Assembly (NCBI RefSeq): GCF_003337425.1
Contig: NZ_QPJU01000007.1
Span: 1 to 64,000 of the forward strand
Reading direction: 5' to 3'
DNA length: 64,000 nt
Origin: Extensimonas vulgaris
Lineage (GTDB): Bacteria > Pseudomonadota > Gammaproteobacteria > Burkholderiales > Burkholderiaceae_C
A program made the position numbers and the translations under genes. Shown here in pieces: positions 7,895 through 16,370 of the stretch; within the stretch, counting starts at the first letter, position 1, and the number at the start of each line of letters is the position of its first letter. The notes below the pieces were generated by a model. It saw nothing but the letters and a program-made list of their open reading frames with translations. It was not told where the DNA came from and ran no database searches.

Positions 7895-8655
7895 CGAACA
7901 TAGCTATCAGCGCGCAGCAGATCAGCGTCAGCATCGAAAAACACCCCATACTGCAAGGCATCAGCCTGGCGCTGCCCGCAGGGCGCTGGACCAGCATCGT
8001 CGGGCCCAACGGCGCCGGCAAATCGACGCTGCTGCGCACGCTCGCGGGCCTGCAGCCCTGCATGGGGCAGGTGCAGCTGCTGGGCCGCCCGCTTGCGCAC
8101 TGGCCGCGGCGTGAGCGCGCACGCACGCTGGCCTGGCTCGGGCAGAACGAGGCCGTGGCCGACGAGCTCACGGTGCACGATGTGGTGCTGCTCGGGCGCC
8201 TGCCGCACCGGCCCTGGCTCGCGGCGCCCAGCGCTGCCGACCTTGCCGCCGTCGAGCAGGCCTTGCGCGCCACGCAAGCCTGGGACTGGCGCGCGCGCGG
8301 CCTGGGGCAGCTCTCGGGCGGCGAGCGCCAGCGCGTGCTGCTGGCGCGTGCGCTCGCGGTGCAGGCGCCGGTGCTGCTCATGGACGAGCCGCTCGCCAAC
8401 CTCGACCCGCCGCACCAGGCCGACTGGCTACAGCTCGTGCGCGCGCTGGTCGCGCAGGGCGCCACCGTGGTCAGCGTGCTACATGAAATCTCGCTCGCCT
8501 TGCAGGCCGACGACATGCTGGTGCTCGCCCAGGGGCGCGTCGTGCACCACGGCGCCTGCGCCGATGCAGCCACGCAACGCGCGCTCGAGCAGGTGTTCGA
8601 CGGGCGCATCGCCATCCACGCGCTGCAGGGGCAGTGGGTGGCGGTGCTGAAATAG
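7891..8655 (+). CDS. btuD: cobalamin ABC transporter ATPase BtuD
   Basis: A 254-residue ABC ATPase. The Walker A is GPNGAGKST (about 37-45), Q-loop GQNEAV, signature LSGGERQR, Walker B VLLMDEPLANLD, and the switch His is in VLHEISLA. It energises BtuC. The ATG overlaps the btuC stop by four bases. The first codons contain ATAGCTATCAGCGCG, resembling the short AGCTAT motif seen elsewhere in the window. Specificity for cobalamin is inferred from the operon. Confidence 0.92.
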   Translation: MTNIAISAQQISVSIEKHPILQGISLALPAGRWTSIVGPNGAGKSTLLRTLAGLQPCMGQVQLLGRPLAHWPRRERARTLAWLGQNEAVADELTVHDVVLLGRLPHRPWLAAPSAADLAAVEQALRATQAWDWRARGLGQLSGGERQRVLLARALAVQAPVLLMDEPLANLDPPHQADWLQLVRALVAQGATVVSVLHEISLALQADDMLVLAQGRVVHHGACADAATQRALEQVFDGRIAIHALQGQWVAVLK

Positions 8656-8736
8656 CAAAGTTCCGATGCCCTGGCGCCGCGCACCATCCGCCGTACCGTT
8701 CCCCCATTTTTGACCGCCACATTTTCAGGAGCCCCC

Positions 8737-9306
8737 ATGGACATCCAAACCCCACCGACCGAAAAACCCTACGAGCCCCCCGCGGGCGAGCGCCGCGGCC
8801 TCGTCATCGTCAACACCGGCGACGGCAAGGGCAAGAGCACGGCGGCCTTCGGTCTCGCGCTGCGCGCGCATGGCCGCGGCAAGGCCGTCAAGATCTACCA
8901 ATTCATGAAAGTGCCGAGCGCGCGCTTTGGCGAGCACCGCGTGTTCGAGCAGCTCGGCGTGCCCGTGGAGGGCCTGGGCGACGGCTTCAGCTGGAAAAGC
9001 CAGGACCTGGAACGCTCCGCCCAGCTCGCGCGCGACGGCTGGGAACGCGCCAAGGCCAGCATCCTGAGCGGCGAGTATTTTCTGGTCGTGCTTGACGAAA
9101 TCACCTACCCGCTGATCTACGGCTGGCTGCCGCTCGAAGACGTGCTGCACACCCTGCGCACGCGCCCCAAAGACGTGCACGTGGTGCTCACGGGCCGCAA
9201 CTGCCCGCAGGAAATCATCGACATCGCCGACACCGTGACCGAGATGCGCCTCGTCAAACACGCCTTCAATGCCGGCGTGCCGGCGCAGCGGGGGATAGAG
9301 GATTGA
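8737..9306 (+). CDS. cobO: cob(I)yrinic acid a,c-diamide adenosyltransferase (CobO/BtuR)
   Basis: A 189-residue ATP:corrinoid adenosyltransferase that makes adenosylcobalamin-type cofactors from reduced corrinoids. The N-terminal P-loop GDGKGKST (about 28-35), [23 protein letters not shown] and VVLTGRNCP are CobA/CobO family motifs. The start at 8737 is chosen because AGGAG lies 6 bases upstream; a frame from 8710 is less likely. It closes the corrinoid operon, 81 bases after btuD. Confidence 0.93.
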   Translation: MDIQTPPTEKPYEPPAGERRGLVIVNTGDGKGKSTAAFGLALRAHGRGKAVKIYQFMKVPSARFGEHRVFEQLGVPVEGLGDGFSWKSQDLERSAQLARDGWERAKASILSGEYFLVVLDEITYPLIYGWLPLEDVLHTLRTRPKDVHVVLTGRNCPQEIIDIADTVTEMRLVKHAFNAGVPAQRGIED

Positions 9307-9347
9307 TGTCATGATGCGTCTTGCGCATCCCTGCAAAGCCGCTCTCC

Positions 9348-9923
9348 ATGCCCCTCGCCACCCACACCTACCCCAGTCCGCTCGGCGACTTGCTCGCCGT
9401 GTTTACCGCGCGTGGGCTCGGGCTGCTCGAGTTTGCGGGCCAGCCGCGCGTAGAGCGTGAGCTGGCACAAGTGCAGGCCGCGCGCGGCGATGCGGCGCTT
9501 GAGTCAACCGCGCTGCACGCCTGGACGGCACAGCTCGGCCTCGAACTTTCCGAATACTTCGCGGGCCGGCGGCGCCGGTTCGAACTGCCGCTGGACCTGG
9601 TGGGCACGCCGTTTCAGCAGCGCGTGTGGCAGGCGCTGCGCGCCATCCCCTACGGCCAGACCTGGAGCTACGCGCAGCAGGCGAAGCACATCGGCCAGCC
9701 CAGCGCCACGCGCGCCGTGGCCGCGGCCAATGGGCAGAACAAGATCAGCATCGTCGTGCCCTGCCACCGCGTGATCGGCAGCAAGGGCCAGCTCACCGGC
9801 TACGGCGGCGGCCTGCCGCGCAAGGCGTGGCTGCTGAGGTTGGAGCAGGGGACGGAGCAAGGATTGGAGCCGGGGCAGCAAGCCGCGCCGCCCGCATCAC
9901 CACTGGGGGTGGGTGGGGCGTGA
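9348..9923 (+). CDS. ogt: methylated-DNA-[protein]-cysteine S-methyltransferase
   Basis: A 191-residue suicide repair protein that removes alkyl groups from O6-alkylguanine. The C-terminal domain shows GTPFQQRVWQALRAIPYGQT, AVAAANGQN, the acceptor site VVPCHRVIG (Cys about 139) and GYGGGLPRKAWLL. The tail beyond about residue 170 is low-complexity and not conserved. The ATG at 9348 begins the family fold; a TTG at 9321 is the only earlier option. It is 41 bases after cobO and could be read with that operon, though it has no corrinoid function. Confidence 0.92.
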   Translation: MPLATHTYPSPLGDLLAVFTARGLGLLEFAGQPRVERELAQVQAARGDAALESTALHAWTAQLGLELSEYFAGRRRRFELPLDLVGTPFQQRVWQALRAIPYGQTWSYAQQAKHIGQPSATRAVAAANGQNKISIVVPCHRVIGSKGQLTGYGGGLPRKAWLLRLEQGTEQGLEPGQQAAPPASPLGVGGA

Positions 9924-9924
9924 A

Positions 9925-9966
9925 GTGTTCTCAAAATGGCTACGAATGCAGCCGATCTGAGAACAC
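9925..9966. repeat. inverted repeat between convergent genes
   Basis: GTGTTCTCA (9925-9933) and TGAGAACAC (9958-9966) are perfect 9-bp arms. Inside lies a second pair GGCT...AGCC. It sits directly behind ogt and before the 3' end of the leftward PepSY gene, so it may be a bidirectional terminator without T-tract. Confidence 0.55.
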
Positions 9967-10079
9967 CTGCACCGCTGCGGCCCCAGGCTGGGCCTTGGTT
10001 GCCATGCGCCACAATGCCTTTGTGCCTCGACTGTGCTCCTGCGTGTGTTCAGACTAAACCGACCCACGCTTGCACCGCA

Positions 10080-11462
10080 TCAGACCGCGGATGCACCCAA
10101 ACCCAAAAAGCGCGCGAGTGGACCGAGATGTGGGAAGACCCAGAGATCGAGCGCCAGCACGCTCAGCATGGACAGGCCGAGCAGGGGCAGCACCAGCCCC
10201 AGGGCGACCATGAGCAGTGTCAGCGATGCCGAAGGTCGATAACCTGCCCGTCGCGGCGGCGCGCCGAGCCGGCCGGGCGGGCGGCGGCGCCACCACAGCA
10301 CCAAGCCACTGACGCTGACCGTCACGAGCCCCACCGCGGTGAAGACGCCCAGGGCCTGGTTGAGCCAGCCGAACATTTGGCCCTCATGGATCGCAACGCC
10401 ATAGCCTACGAGCCGGTCGATGAACGGCTGCTGGGCAAAAGTGGCGCGCGAGACGATGCGGCCCGTGGTCGCGTCGAGCTCCACGGTTTCGCGCAGTGGC
10501 CGGTTTTGCGCATCGGAGCGGGCGACCCAATGGCCGCCGGGCATATCCGGTGGCACCAGCAGTGCCGGTGCCGCGAGCCCTAGGGCGGATGCTGCGGGCG
10601 CCAGGCGGTCAAGTGCCTCTAGCGCCTCGTGGTCGAGCGCCTTGCCGTGCGTGCCTCCGTGCTGAAAGCGCCGCGCCTGGTGCTTGGCATGGCGCGCGGC
10701 AGCTTCGTCCTCGCTGCCCGTACTCCAGTCCTGGTGAATGGCCATGCCGGCGCTCCATTCGCGCACTTCCCTCAGCATGCTGCCCCAGGACTTGGCCCAT
10801 GGCAGGCCGGAGACGAGCAAAAACAAAGTGAAGGCTGCGACCCAAAAGCCGACAATGGCGTGCAAATCTCGCCACCACGGGCGCCCTTGCAACCGCAGTC
10901 GCGGATAGACCAAGCCGCCAAGGCCGCCGCCCTGACGCGGCCACCAAAGGTACAGCCCGGTCAAAATCATCACGATCGCCCATGAGGCGGCAAGCTCCAC
11001 CAGCATTGAGCCTTTGTTGCCGAGCAACAATTCACCGTGCAGATTGAACAGCAGGCGCGTAAAGCGACTGTCTTCAGGCAGCACCTGCAGCACTTCGCTG
11101 GTTTGCGGGTGTACGTACACCCGAAAGAGCTCGCGCCCCTTGCCCACGAGCACTTGCGTTGCGCCATCGGCCGCCAATGGCAACTCATAACCGTCCAGCA
11201 TGGCCCCTGGCACGGCAGCCAGAGCTGCATGCACCTGCGCCGAGGGCGGTGCCGCAGGTCCGTGCATGGGCAGGTGAGCAAAAGGCCGGTCTATCCAGGC
11301 GTCGATCTGTGGCTTGAACAGGTACATCGCGCCCGTACAGGCCAGCCAGAGCACGAAGGGAATGCAAAACAAACCGGCATAAAAATGCCAGTGCCACACG
11401 GTGGCGTAGCCAAGGCGCATGCGCACACGCGCCGGGCGGGCAGCAGTTTGGGATGTTGTCAT
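10080..11462 (-). CDS. PepSY-associated transmembrane protein (iron-regulated type)
   Basis: A 460-residue inner-membrane protein with four to five membrane segments: WHWHFYAGLFCIPFVLWLACTGAMYLFK near the N-terminus, LVELAASWAIVMILTGLYLWWPR, LHAIVGFWVAAFTLFLLVSGLPWAKSWG, and two near the C-terminus. A PepSY-type periplasmic part lies between. The His-containing helices (HWHFYAGL, FNLHGELLLG, RDLHAIVGFW, IHEGQMFG) are typical of this family, proposed to be ferric reductases linked to siderophore or metal uptake. It lies 39 bases behind the TonB-dependent receptor and is probably co-transcribed. Confidence 0.85.
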   Translation of the reverse strand: MTTSQTAARPARVRMRLGYATVWHWHFYAGLFCIPFVLWLACTGAMYLFKPQIDAWIDRPFAHLPMHGPAAPPSAQVHAALAAVPGAMLDGYELPLAADGATQVLVGKGRELFRVYVHPQTSEVLQVLPEDSRFTRLLFNLHGELLLGNKGSMLVELAASWAIVMILTGLYLWWPRQGGGLGGLVYPRLRLQGRPWWRDLHAIVGFWVAAFTLFLLVSGLPWAKSWGSMLREVREWSAGMAIHQDWSTGSEDEAAARHAKHQARRFQHGGTHGKALDHEALEALDRLAPAASALGLAAPALLVPPDMPGGHWVARSDAQNRPLRETVELDATTGRIVSRATFAQQPFIDRLVGYGVAIHEGQMFGWLNQALGVFTAVGLVTVSVSGLVLWWRRRPPGRLGAPPRRAGYRPSASLTLLMVALGLVLPLLGLSMLSVLALDLWVFPHLGPLARFLGLGASAV

Positions 11463-11501
11463 GGACGGGTCTCCTCATGCGGGCCGAGGCCCGCGTGCCT
11501 A

Positions 11502-13718
11502 TCAGAACGTGGCGCGCAGCCCCACGGTCAGATTGAACGGCATGCCCCGCGCCGGAATGGTGCCCGAAGCCGAAGTGTTCACGGCGCCGCTGGGCGTGTA
11601 GCTCAAGCCCTGGTCGTAGTAGGACTTGTCGCCGATGTTTTGTGCGAAGGCGTAGAGCTCGACCATCTTGCTGTGCTTGTAAACCACGCCCAGATCGGCC
11701 AGCGTCGCCCCGTCGTTGACCTGGGTGTGTGCGGTGTTGTTCCAGTAGTCGGGGAAGGCCTTCACCTGCAAGGTGAAGCTCAGTTTGGGGCTGGCCTGCC
11801 ACGTCGCGCCGAGGTTCGCGCTCCACAGCGGAACCTGCCCGAGCTGCTGGAACACCGGGTCCGATGCCACCTTGGACGACGTTAGGTAGGCGGCGGTGCG
11901 CGCAAAGCCGCCTGTGAGCGTGAGCGTTTCGAGCGCGCGCCAAGTACCCAGCACCTCGAAGCCGCGCAGCGTCGCGTCGCCGCCGTTCACGTATTGCTTG
12001 AGCGTGTTGGCCGAGGTCACGCCCGTGTTGCAATAGTTGTTCGCCGCCGCGCAGCCGGTCTGCACGGTCGAATAGTCGATGTAATTTTTGAGCTTGTTGT
12101 GGAAGTACGTCAGCGCGAGGTCGAAGTCCTGGCGTTTGAAGTCGACACCAAACTCGTAGCCCAGATTGGTCTGGGGCTGCAGACCCGTGTTCGGGATGGT
12201 GTAGTTGCTGCCGCCCACAAAGCTGCGGTACATCTGGTTGAGCCCCGGCGCCGAGAAGTTCTGATAGGCCGCAGCGCGCAAGTCCCAGGCCGAGCCTAGG
12301 TAATACTTCGCCCCCAACCGGCCGTCGAAGCGGTGAAACGAGGTGTCAGCCAAGTCATTCGCGATGGCACTGCCGCGATAGTTGCCATTGATGCTCGCGT
12401 TGTTGGCTTGCCAAAAATCCTCGCGCAGCCCCAGTGTCACATCCAGCGGTATAGCTTCGGGTCTGTAGGTGCCTTGCAGAAACAATCCTTCGAACTGGTG
12501 TACGGCCTGCGAGGTCAGGTTGCCCTGGTAGCCTGCGGCGCTAAAAAGATTGAGCGGGTCATTCGTCGAAATGCGCCGCAAGTCCAGGCCGACCTTGATG
12601 TCTTTGATAGGCCCGTACTCGGTCTGCAGATAGACCGTTGCCCCGGCGCTGCTGTAGGTGGCGTTCTCGCGCTGGCTCACGTAGGGCACCCCTGCCTGTG
12701 GCGACGCCAGCGAGTATGACGGGTTCGACGCGTTTTGCGTGAACATCATGCTGCGCTGGAACCAGCCGCTCGCGTTCAGGCTCGACGTGTCGGACAAGCG
12801 CGACTGCCCGCCAAAGGAAAGCCGGTAGGTGTCCCAATGGTTGTGCGCAATGTCGTAAGTCAGGCCGTTTTCGCGCGTCTGGCTGGCCTGGAGCTTGACG
12901 AAGTATTGCGATGCCGCGCTGGGTGTGTAGCGCGCAATGGCATTGAAGTTGCTCACCTGTGAGGCGGTAGAAACCATGGCGGGATTGCGGTACTGCTGCG
13001 GCGTTGCGTTGTAGCCGTCCGAGTCGCTGCCGTCGAAACTCAAGCCGATTTTCAGGTCGTCGCTGGGTGCAAAGCCCACGCTGGCGTCCAGCGTCTTGGT
13101 GTTGAAGCTGCCATAGCCTACCTCCAGGCGTTTCTCGCCGGCGACGGGCGCGCGCGTCACGATGTTGATCACGCCACCCATGGCCATGTTGCCCCACAGG
13201 CTCGTGGCCCCGCCGCCGCGGATGATTTCGATGCGCTCGATCGAACTTTTGGGGATTTGCGCCCAGTTCACGGTGCGAAAGTACGGATCATTGACGGGAA
13301 TGCCATCGAGCAGCACCAGCGTAAGGCCATTGGTCGAGGTGCCAAAGCCGCGGATGCTCAGCACCTGCCCCGTGGGGTGCAATTGGGTGCTGGGCTGGGT
13401 GGGCACGAAGATGCCGGGGATTTTGTTCAGGATCTGATCGACCGTCGTCTCGGGTGCGCGCTCAATGACCTCACGCGGGATCACGGTCGTGCTGATGTCC
13501 ATGTCCTCGAGTTGCGTGCCGCGGCTCGCGCCGACCGTCACGGCTTCGAGCTGCCCGGCCACAGGGCTGGGTGCAGAGCTGGCCGTGGCGCCCTGCGCTG
13601 CGCCGGTAGTTTGCGCGAACGCTGGCGCGGCACAAAGGCTTGCGATGAAGCATGCGGTGCCCACCCTGGCAAAAACGGAAACGGGCTGGACGTAAGGAAA
13701 GGATTGATCGGTGTGCAT
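11502..13718 (-). CDS. TonB-dependent receptor (metal/siderophore type)
   Basis: A 738-residue outer-membrane receptor. The signal peptide ends near AAPAFAQ. The plug shows LEAVTVGA, VDQILNKIPGIFVPTQP, IRGFGTSTNGLTLVLLDGIPV, IERIEIIRGGGATSLWGNMAMGGVINIVT; the barrel ends in LTVGLRATF with the terminal Phe usual for outer-membrane barrels. The start at 13718 opens the signal peptide; the Shine-Dalgarno is weak. No corrinoid riboswitch precedes it, and its neighbours (DUF2946 and PepSY proteins) point to iron or copper-related uptake. The ligand cannot be read from sequence. Confidence 0.88.
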   Translation of the reverse strand: MHTDQSFPYVQPVSVFARVGTACFIASLCAAPAFAQTTGAAQGATASSAPSPVAGQLEAVTVGASRGTQLEDMDISTTVIPREVIERAPETTVDQILNKIPGIFVPTQPSTQLHPTGQVLSIRGFGTSTNGLTLVLLDGIPVNDPYFRTVNWAQIPKSSIERIEIIRGGGATSLWGNMAMGGVINIVTRAPVAGEKRLEVGYGSFNTKTLDASVGFAPSDDLKIGLSFDGSDSDGYNATPQQYRNPAMVSTASQVSNFNAIARYTPSAASQYFVKLQASQTRENGLTYDIAHNHWDTYRLSFGGQSRLSDTSSLNASGWFQRSMMFTQNASNPSYSLASPQAGVPYVSQRENATYSSAGATVYLQTEYGPIKDIKVGLDLRRISTNDPLNLFSAAGYQGNLTSQAVHQFEGLFLQGTYRPEAIPLDVTLGLREDFWQANNASINGNYRGSAIANDLADTSFHRFDGRLGAKYYLGSAWDLRAAAYQNFSAPGLNQMYRSFVGGSNYTIPNTGLQPQTNLGYEFGVDFKRQDFDLALTYFHNKLKNYIDYSTVQTGCAAANNYCNTGVTSANTLKQYVNGGDATLRGFEVLGTWRALETLTLTGGFARTAAYLTSSKVASDPVFQQLGQVPLWSANLGATWQASPKLSFTLQVKAFPDYWNNTAHTQVNDGATLADLGVVYKHSKMVELYAFAQNIGDKSYYDQGLSYTPSGAVNTSASGTIPARGMPFNLTVGLRATF

Positions 13719-13964
13719 GGTCTGTGCTTTGGAATCTTGGGGCCTGCGGTACGTGCCCGCGCCAGGCACAGGCGGGTGCGCGCACGGCGTGCGAAATGAC
13801 GCACGAAATGACGCGCAAACGCTGCCTATCGGCTATCGGCGGGCGGGAAAGGAGGGCGCCTGGCTGCGCGTGGGGGGCGGCTCGGTATTCAAACCAGTCC
13901 GACCAGCCGCGCGTGGCTTCCATCGCTACAAGGCGGGAAGTCGCAAACCAGGGCGCAGAAAAGC

Positions 13965-14339
13965 TCAGACCAACGCTGGAGGGCCGCGCAGTGGCGGCAG
14001 CGGGGTGGCAACCTGCAGAAAATGTCCAGCAGCCACCCAATGCGGCACCGGGTTTTGGGCCTGCCGCAACGCACCATGCGCCCCTTCTTGAGGGAGTGGC
14101 AGCAGGGCCGGCAGGCAAAGCGCGCAATGCAGCGACGCTACGCCCAGGGCATCAGAACCGTCAGAAGAAGCGCCGTCGGAATGGAAGCCGCCGCTTGCGC
14201 TGCAGACCACCATGTCGCTTGCGTGGGACGGCATCCACGGCGCCAGCATCGTGATCCACTGCGCCAGCGCAAAGCACAGGCCCAGCCAGAAGGCGGCTGT
14301 GCGCTGTGCCGGCAGAGGCGGGGCGGATCGGCTTTGCAT
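13965..14339 (-). CDS. DUF2946-like small membrane protein
   Basis: A protein of about 124 residues with an N-terminal hydrophobic segment (TAAFWLGLCFALAQWITMLA), a Ser/Gly-rich middle and a CALCLP motif preceded by His, then a Pro-rich second hydrophobic stretch. A His/Cys pair of this kind is seen in DUF2946 proteins, often found beside TonB-dependent receptors and PepSY proteins and linked to metal handling. A GTG at 14354 is an alternative start. It lies 246 bases upstream of the receptor on the same strand. The family call is by appearance only. Confidence 0.6.
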   Translation of the reverse strand: MQSRSAPPLPAQRTAAFWLGLCFALAQWITMLAPWMPSHASDMVVCSASGGFHSDGASSDGSDALGVASLHCALCLPALLPLPQEGAHGALRQAQNPVPHWVAAGHFLQVATPLPPLRGPPALV

Positions 14340-14425
14340 GCGCGGTATTGTCACAGATTGGTTGCAAATACGTGACGGATGTCAAGAAACGCTGCGCACA
14401 ACGCGCGTAATGGATACTCTGTCTG

Positions 14426-14502
14426 GACTTACGCAAACAAGGATGCAGCAAAGTGCTTTGCCATGGGGCGTGCGCCTTGCCTGACCCCGATTTGCGCAAG
14501 TC
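14426..14502 (+). repeat. repeat family C, copy C1 (77 bp)
   Basis: Ends GACTTACGCAAAC and GATTTGCGCAAGTC form inverted repeats. Inside are GCAAAGTGCTTTGC (perfect small hairpin), CATGGGGCG and GCGCCTTGCC. It lies between the DUF2946 gene and a truncated restriction-modification gene. Confidence 0.85.
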
Positions 14503-14533
14503 GTGTCTGTATTTTCCCCGCTTACCCACCCCC

Positions 14534-14824
14534 ATGCCCCTGTCCTGGAACGAAATCAAGTCGCGCGCCATGGCGTTCAGCCGCCAGTGGCAGGACGCGG
14601 CCGACGAAAAGCAGCAGTCCATCCCGTTCTGGATCGACTTTTTTGAAATCTTCGGCCTCACCAATCGACGTGTGGCCAGCTTCGAGCACGCCGTCAAAAA
14701 GCACGGCGGCGGGCAGGGCTATGTCGATCTGTTCTGGCCGGGGCAGATGCTGGTGCAGGGGGCTTCGTCTTTCCTTCAAAGGGGTCATGGGGACGTATCG
14801 GAGAGAAAAAGGGATGGACTTTGA
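14534..14824 (+). pseudogene. N-terminal remnant of a type IIG-like DNA methyltransferase/restriction enzyme
   Basis: The first 75 or so residues (MPLSWNEIKSRAMAFSRQW, IPFWIDFFEIFGL, NRRVASFEHAVKK, GQGYVDLFWPGQMLVQ) match the N-terminal part of large class I methyltransferase/restriction proteins (MmeI/YeeA-like), which normally exceed 900 residues. After about 14760 the similarity ends abruptly where LVEHKSRG would be expected, and the frame stops at 14824. No methylase motifs remain. It is therefore a broken gene, followed by repeat E. Confidence 0.7.
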
Positions 14825-14857
14825 TGCCATTTTTAACTAAGATGAAAGCCAAATGGC

Positions 14858-15041
14858 TTTAACCCAGATTGTCCATTAGGCGGTGCTGCGCACCTACGCG
14901 GGCGCTGGCGGACGTCTGACGGTCATTTTGGCCGCGGCTTCGTCGTCCATGGCACCGGCCATGCACTCCTCAGCCGCGACCAAACTGCCTCGCCAGCCGT
15001 CTCGCCATCATCCCGCGTCCTAATGGACAATCTGGGTTTAA
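14858..15041. mobile_element. repeat family E, complete copy with 19-bp inverted ends
   Basis: AACCCAGATTGTCCATTAG (14861-14879) and CTAATGGACAATCTGGGTT (15020-15038) are perfect inverted ends of a 184-bp element that encodes nothing recognisable. Its left half resembles 556-627 beside zapA. The right end lies 17 bases before the antitoxin ATG, so the element forms the whole leader of the toxin-antitoxin operon. It has the form of a MITE; no transposase is present. Confidence 0.7.
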
Positions 15042-15057
15042 CCCAACAGGAGTCATC

Positions 15058-15510
15058 ATGACAACCGCCAGTCTGGAACCCGCATTTGTTTCGGCGGTGC
15101 AACTCCTCGGTGGCGAGGGGGTACTGCAGGCCCAACCGCGGGTGGGCTTGGACTGGATTCCCTTGCTGCGTCGGGGCCTGCCAGCGGCCTCGGTCGACGC
15201 GCTGGTGCGCATCACGCGCATCACGCAGAGCGAACTGGCGCGCGCCCTGGCCATTCCCGAGCGCACCTTGGCCAGGCGCAAGCGTGAGGGGGCGCTGTCG
15301 CCGGAAGAATCGGCCAAGTTCGTGCGCTTTGCCCGCGTGCTCGAGCGCGCTGAAACCGTCTTTGAAGACCTCGAAAGCGCCCTGGGTTGGCTGCAAAGCC
15401 CGAATGTGGCACTCGGCGGGGCCACCCCGCTATCGCTGCTGGACACCGACATCGGGGAGGACAGCGTGCTCGACACTTTGGGGCGAATCGAGCATGGGGT
15501 GTTTGCCTGA
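15058..15510 (+). CDS. Xre/MbcA/ParS-type antitoxin (DUF2384)
   Basis: A 150-residue protein with a central helix-turn-helix-like region (RITRITQSELARALAIPERT, then LARRKREGALSPEESAKFVR) and a C-terminal DUF2384 segment (VFEDLESALGWLQSPNVALG, TPLSLLDTDIGEDSVLDTLG, IEHG). This is the antitoxin that blocks the RES toxin and represses its own promoter. A good Shine-Dalgarno (AGGAG) precedes it. Its stop overlaps the toxin start (TGATG). Confidence 0.92.
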   Translation: MTTASLEPAFVSAVQLLGGEGVLQAQPRVGLDWIPLLRRGLPAASVDALVRITRITQSELARALAIPERTLARRKREGALSPEESAKFVRFARVLERAETVFEDLESALGWLQSPNVALGGATPLSLLDTDIGEDSVLDTLGRIEHGVFA

Positions 15511-15986
15511 TGCCCACCGTCTGGCGCATCACCACTGCTCGCTTTGCGCAAAGCGCTTTCAGCGGCGAAGGCGCTCGGGCTTACGGCGGGCGCTGGAACC
15601 CCAAGGGCTGGGAGGTGGTCTATACCGCCGAATCCCAATCTCTGGCCTTGCTTGAACTGATGGTGCAAGACGAACCCCTGCGGGCGCACTATGTCCTGAT
15701 TCCCGCACAGATACCTGACGACCTGGCACAGTCACGCATTGACGCCGATGGACTGCCGGCAGACTGGCGCACCCTCGGCACGAGGGAGGTTCTGCAATCG
15801 CTGGGGCTGGCCTGGCTCAAAAGTGCTCGGACGGCCGTATTGAACGTACCCAGCGCGGTGCTGCCCGCAGAGCGCAACTACCTGCTCAACCCACGCCACC
15901 CCGACTTTGCGCGCATCGTGATCGGTGAGCCGCAGTCCTTGCAGACCGATACACGACTGCTGCGCAATCTCGACACCCCCCTGTGA
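15510..15986 (+). CDS. RES-domain toxin (NAD+-consuming)
   Basis: A 158-residue RES protein: MPTVWRITTARFAQSAFSGE, AYGGRWNPKGWEVVYTAES, LALLELMV, then NYLLNPRHPDFARI. Arg, Glu/Tyr and Ser residues that line the RES active site are in these blocks. Characterised family members degrade NAD+ by hydrolysis or phosphorolysis and halt growth. The length matches intact members, so the pair looks functional. Directly downstream are repeats C2 and A1 and then the convergent NadM-Nudix gene. Confidence 0.92.
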   Translation: MPTVWRITTARFAQSAFSGEGARAYGGRWNPKGWEVVYTAESQSLALLELMVQDEPLRAHYVLIPAQIPDDLAQSRIDADGLPADWRTLGTREVLQSLGLAWLKSARTAVLNVPSAVLPAERNYLLNPRHPDFARIVIGEPQSLQTDTRLLRNLDTPL

Positions 15987-16005
15987 TGGCCGGGTACCCA
16001 ACCCA

Positions 16006-16247
16006 CTCTTACGCAACCAAGCAGCCTGTCGGACTTTGGGCGTCGAAAGCGAGAAGGCGCCCCAGCGAGGCCAGTTTTTGCCGGATTCGCAGCCCCATAG
16101 TGGTGCTATGGGGCAAGAAGACGGTAAAAAATGGGCCGCTGCGGCGCATTCGCAGCCGACGATTCCAAAGTCCGACAGGCTGCAAGGGGCCAGCAAAGTG
16201 TTTTGCCCTGTGGCGAGCGCCTTGTCTGACCCCGATTTGCGCAAGTC
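16006..16247 (+). repeat. repeat family C, copy C2, split by an A element
   Basis: The left part (16006-16020, CTCTTACGCAACCAA) and right part (16184-16247, AAGGGGCCAGCAAAGTG to GATTTGCGCAAGTC) together make one C element. They are separated by the 163-bp copy A1, with AA on both sides of the insertion. This shows that A moved after C was in place. Confidence 0.85.
16021..16183 (+). mobile_element. repeat family A, copy A1 (163 bp, MITE-like)
   Basis: Perfect 19-bp inverted ends start GCAGCCTGTCGGACTTTGG. The centre holds a 9-bp stem GCCCCATAG/CTATGGGGC. No coding capacity. It interrupts C2 and is flanked by AA on both sides. Confidence 0.85.
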
Positions 16248-16370
16248 GTGGAAAAAATGCTTGTAGGCCGCGCCGATGCATCGATTTTTGACGGCGTTCA
16301 GCGCATGGGATTTTTCAACGGCCTTTTGACGTCCCGCAATGCATGTTGGATTTGGCTGGCGTGGAGGTTT

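Noticed and set aside
14762..14840. transposase remnant behind the broken restriction gene
   Set aside because: The translated residues are too few and show no transposase motif; it was kept only as the end of the pseudogene frame.
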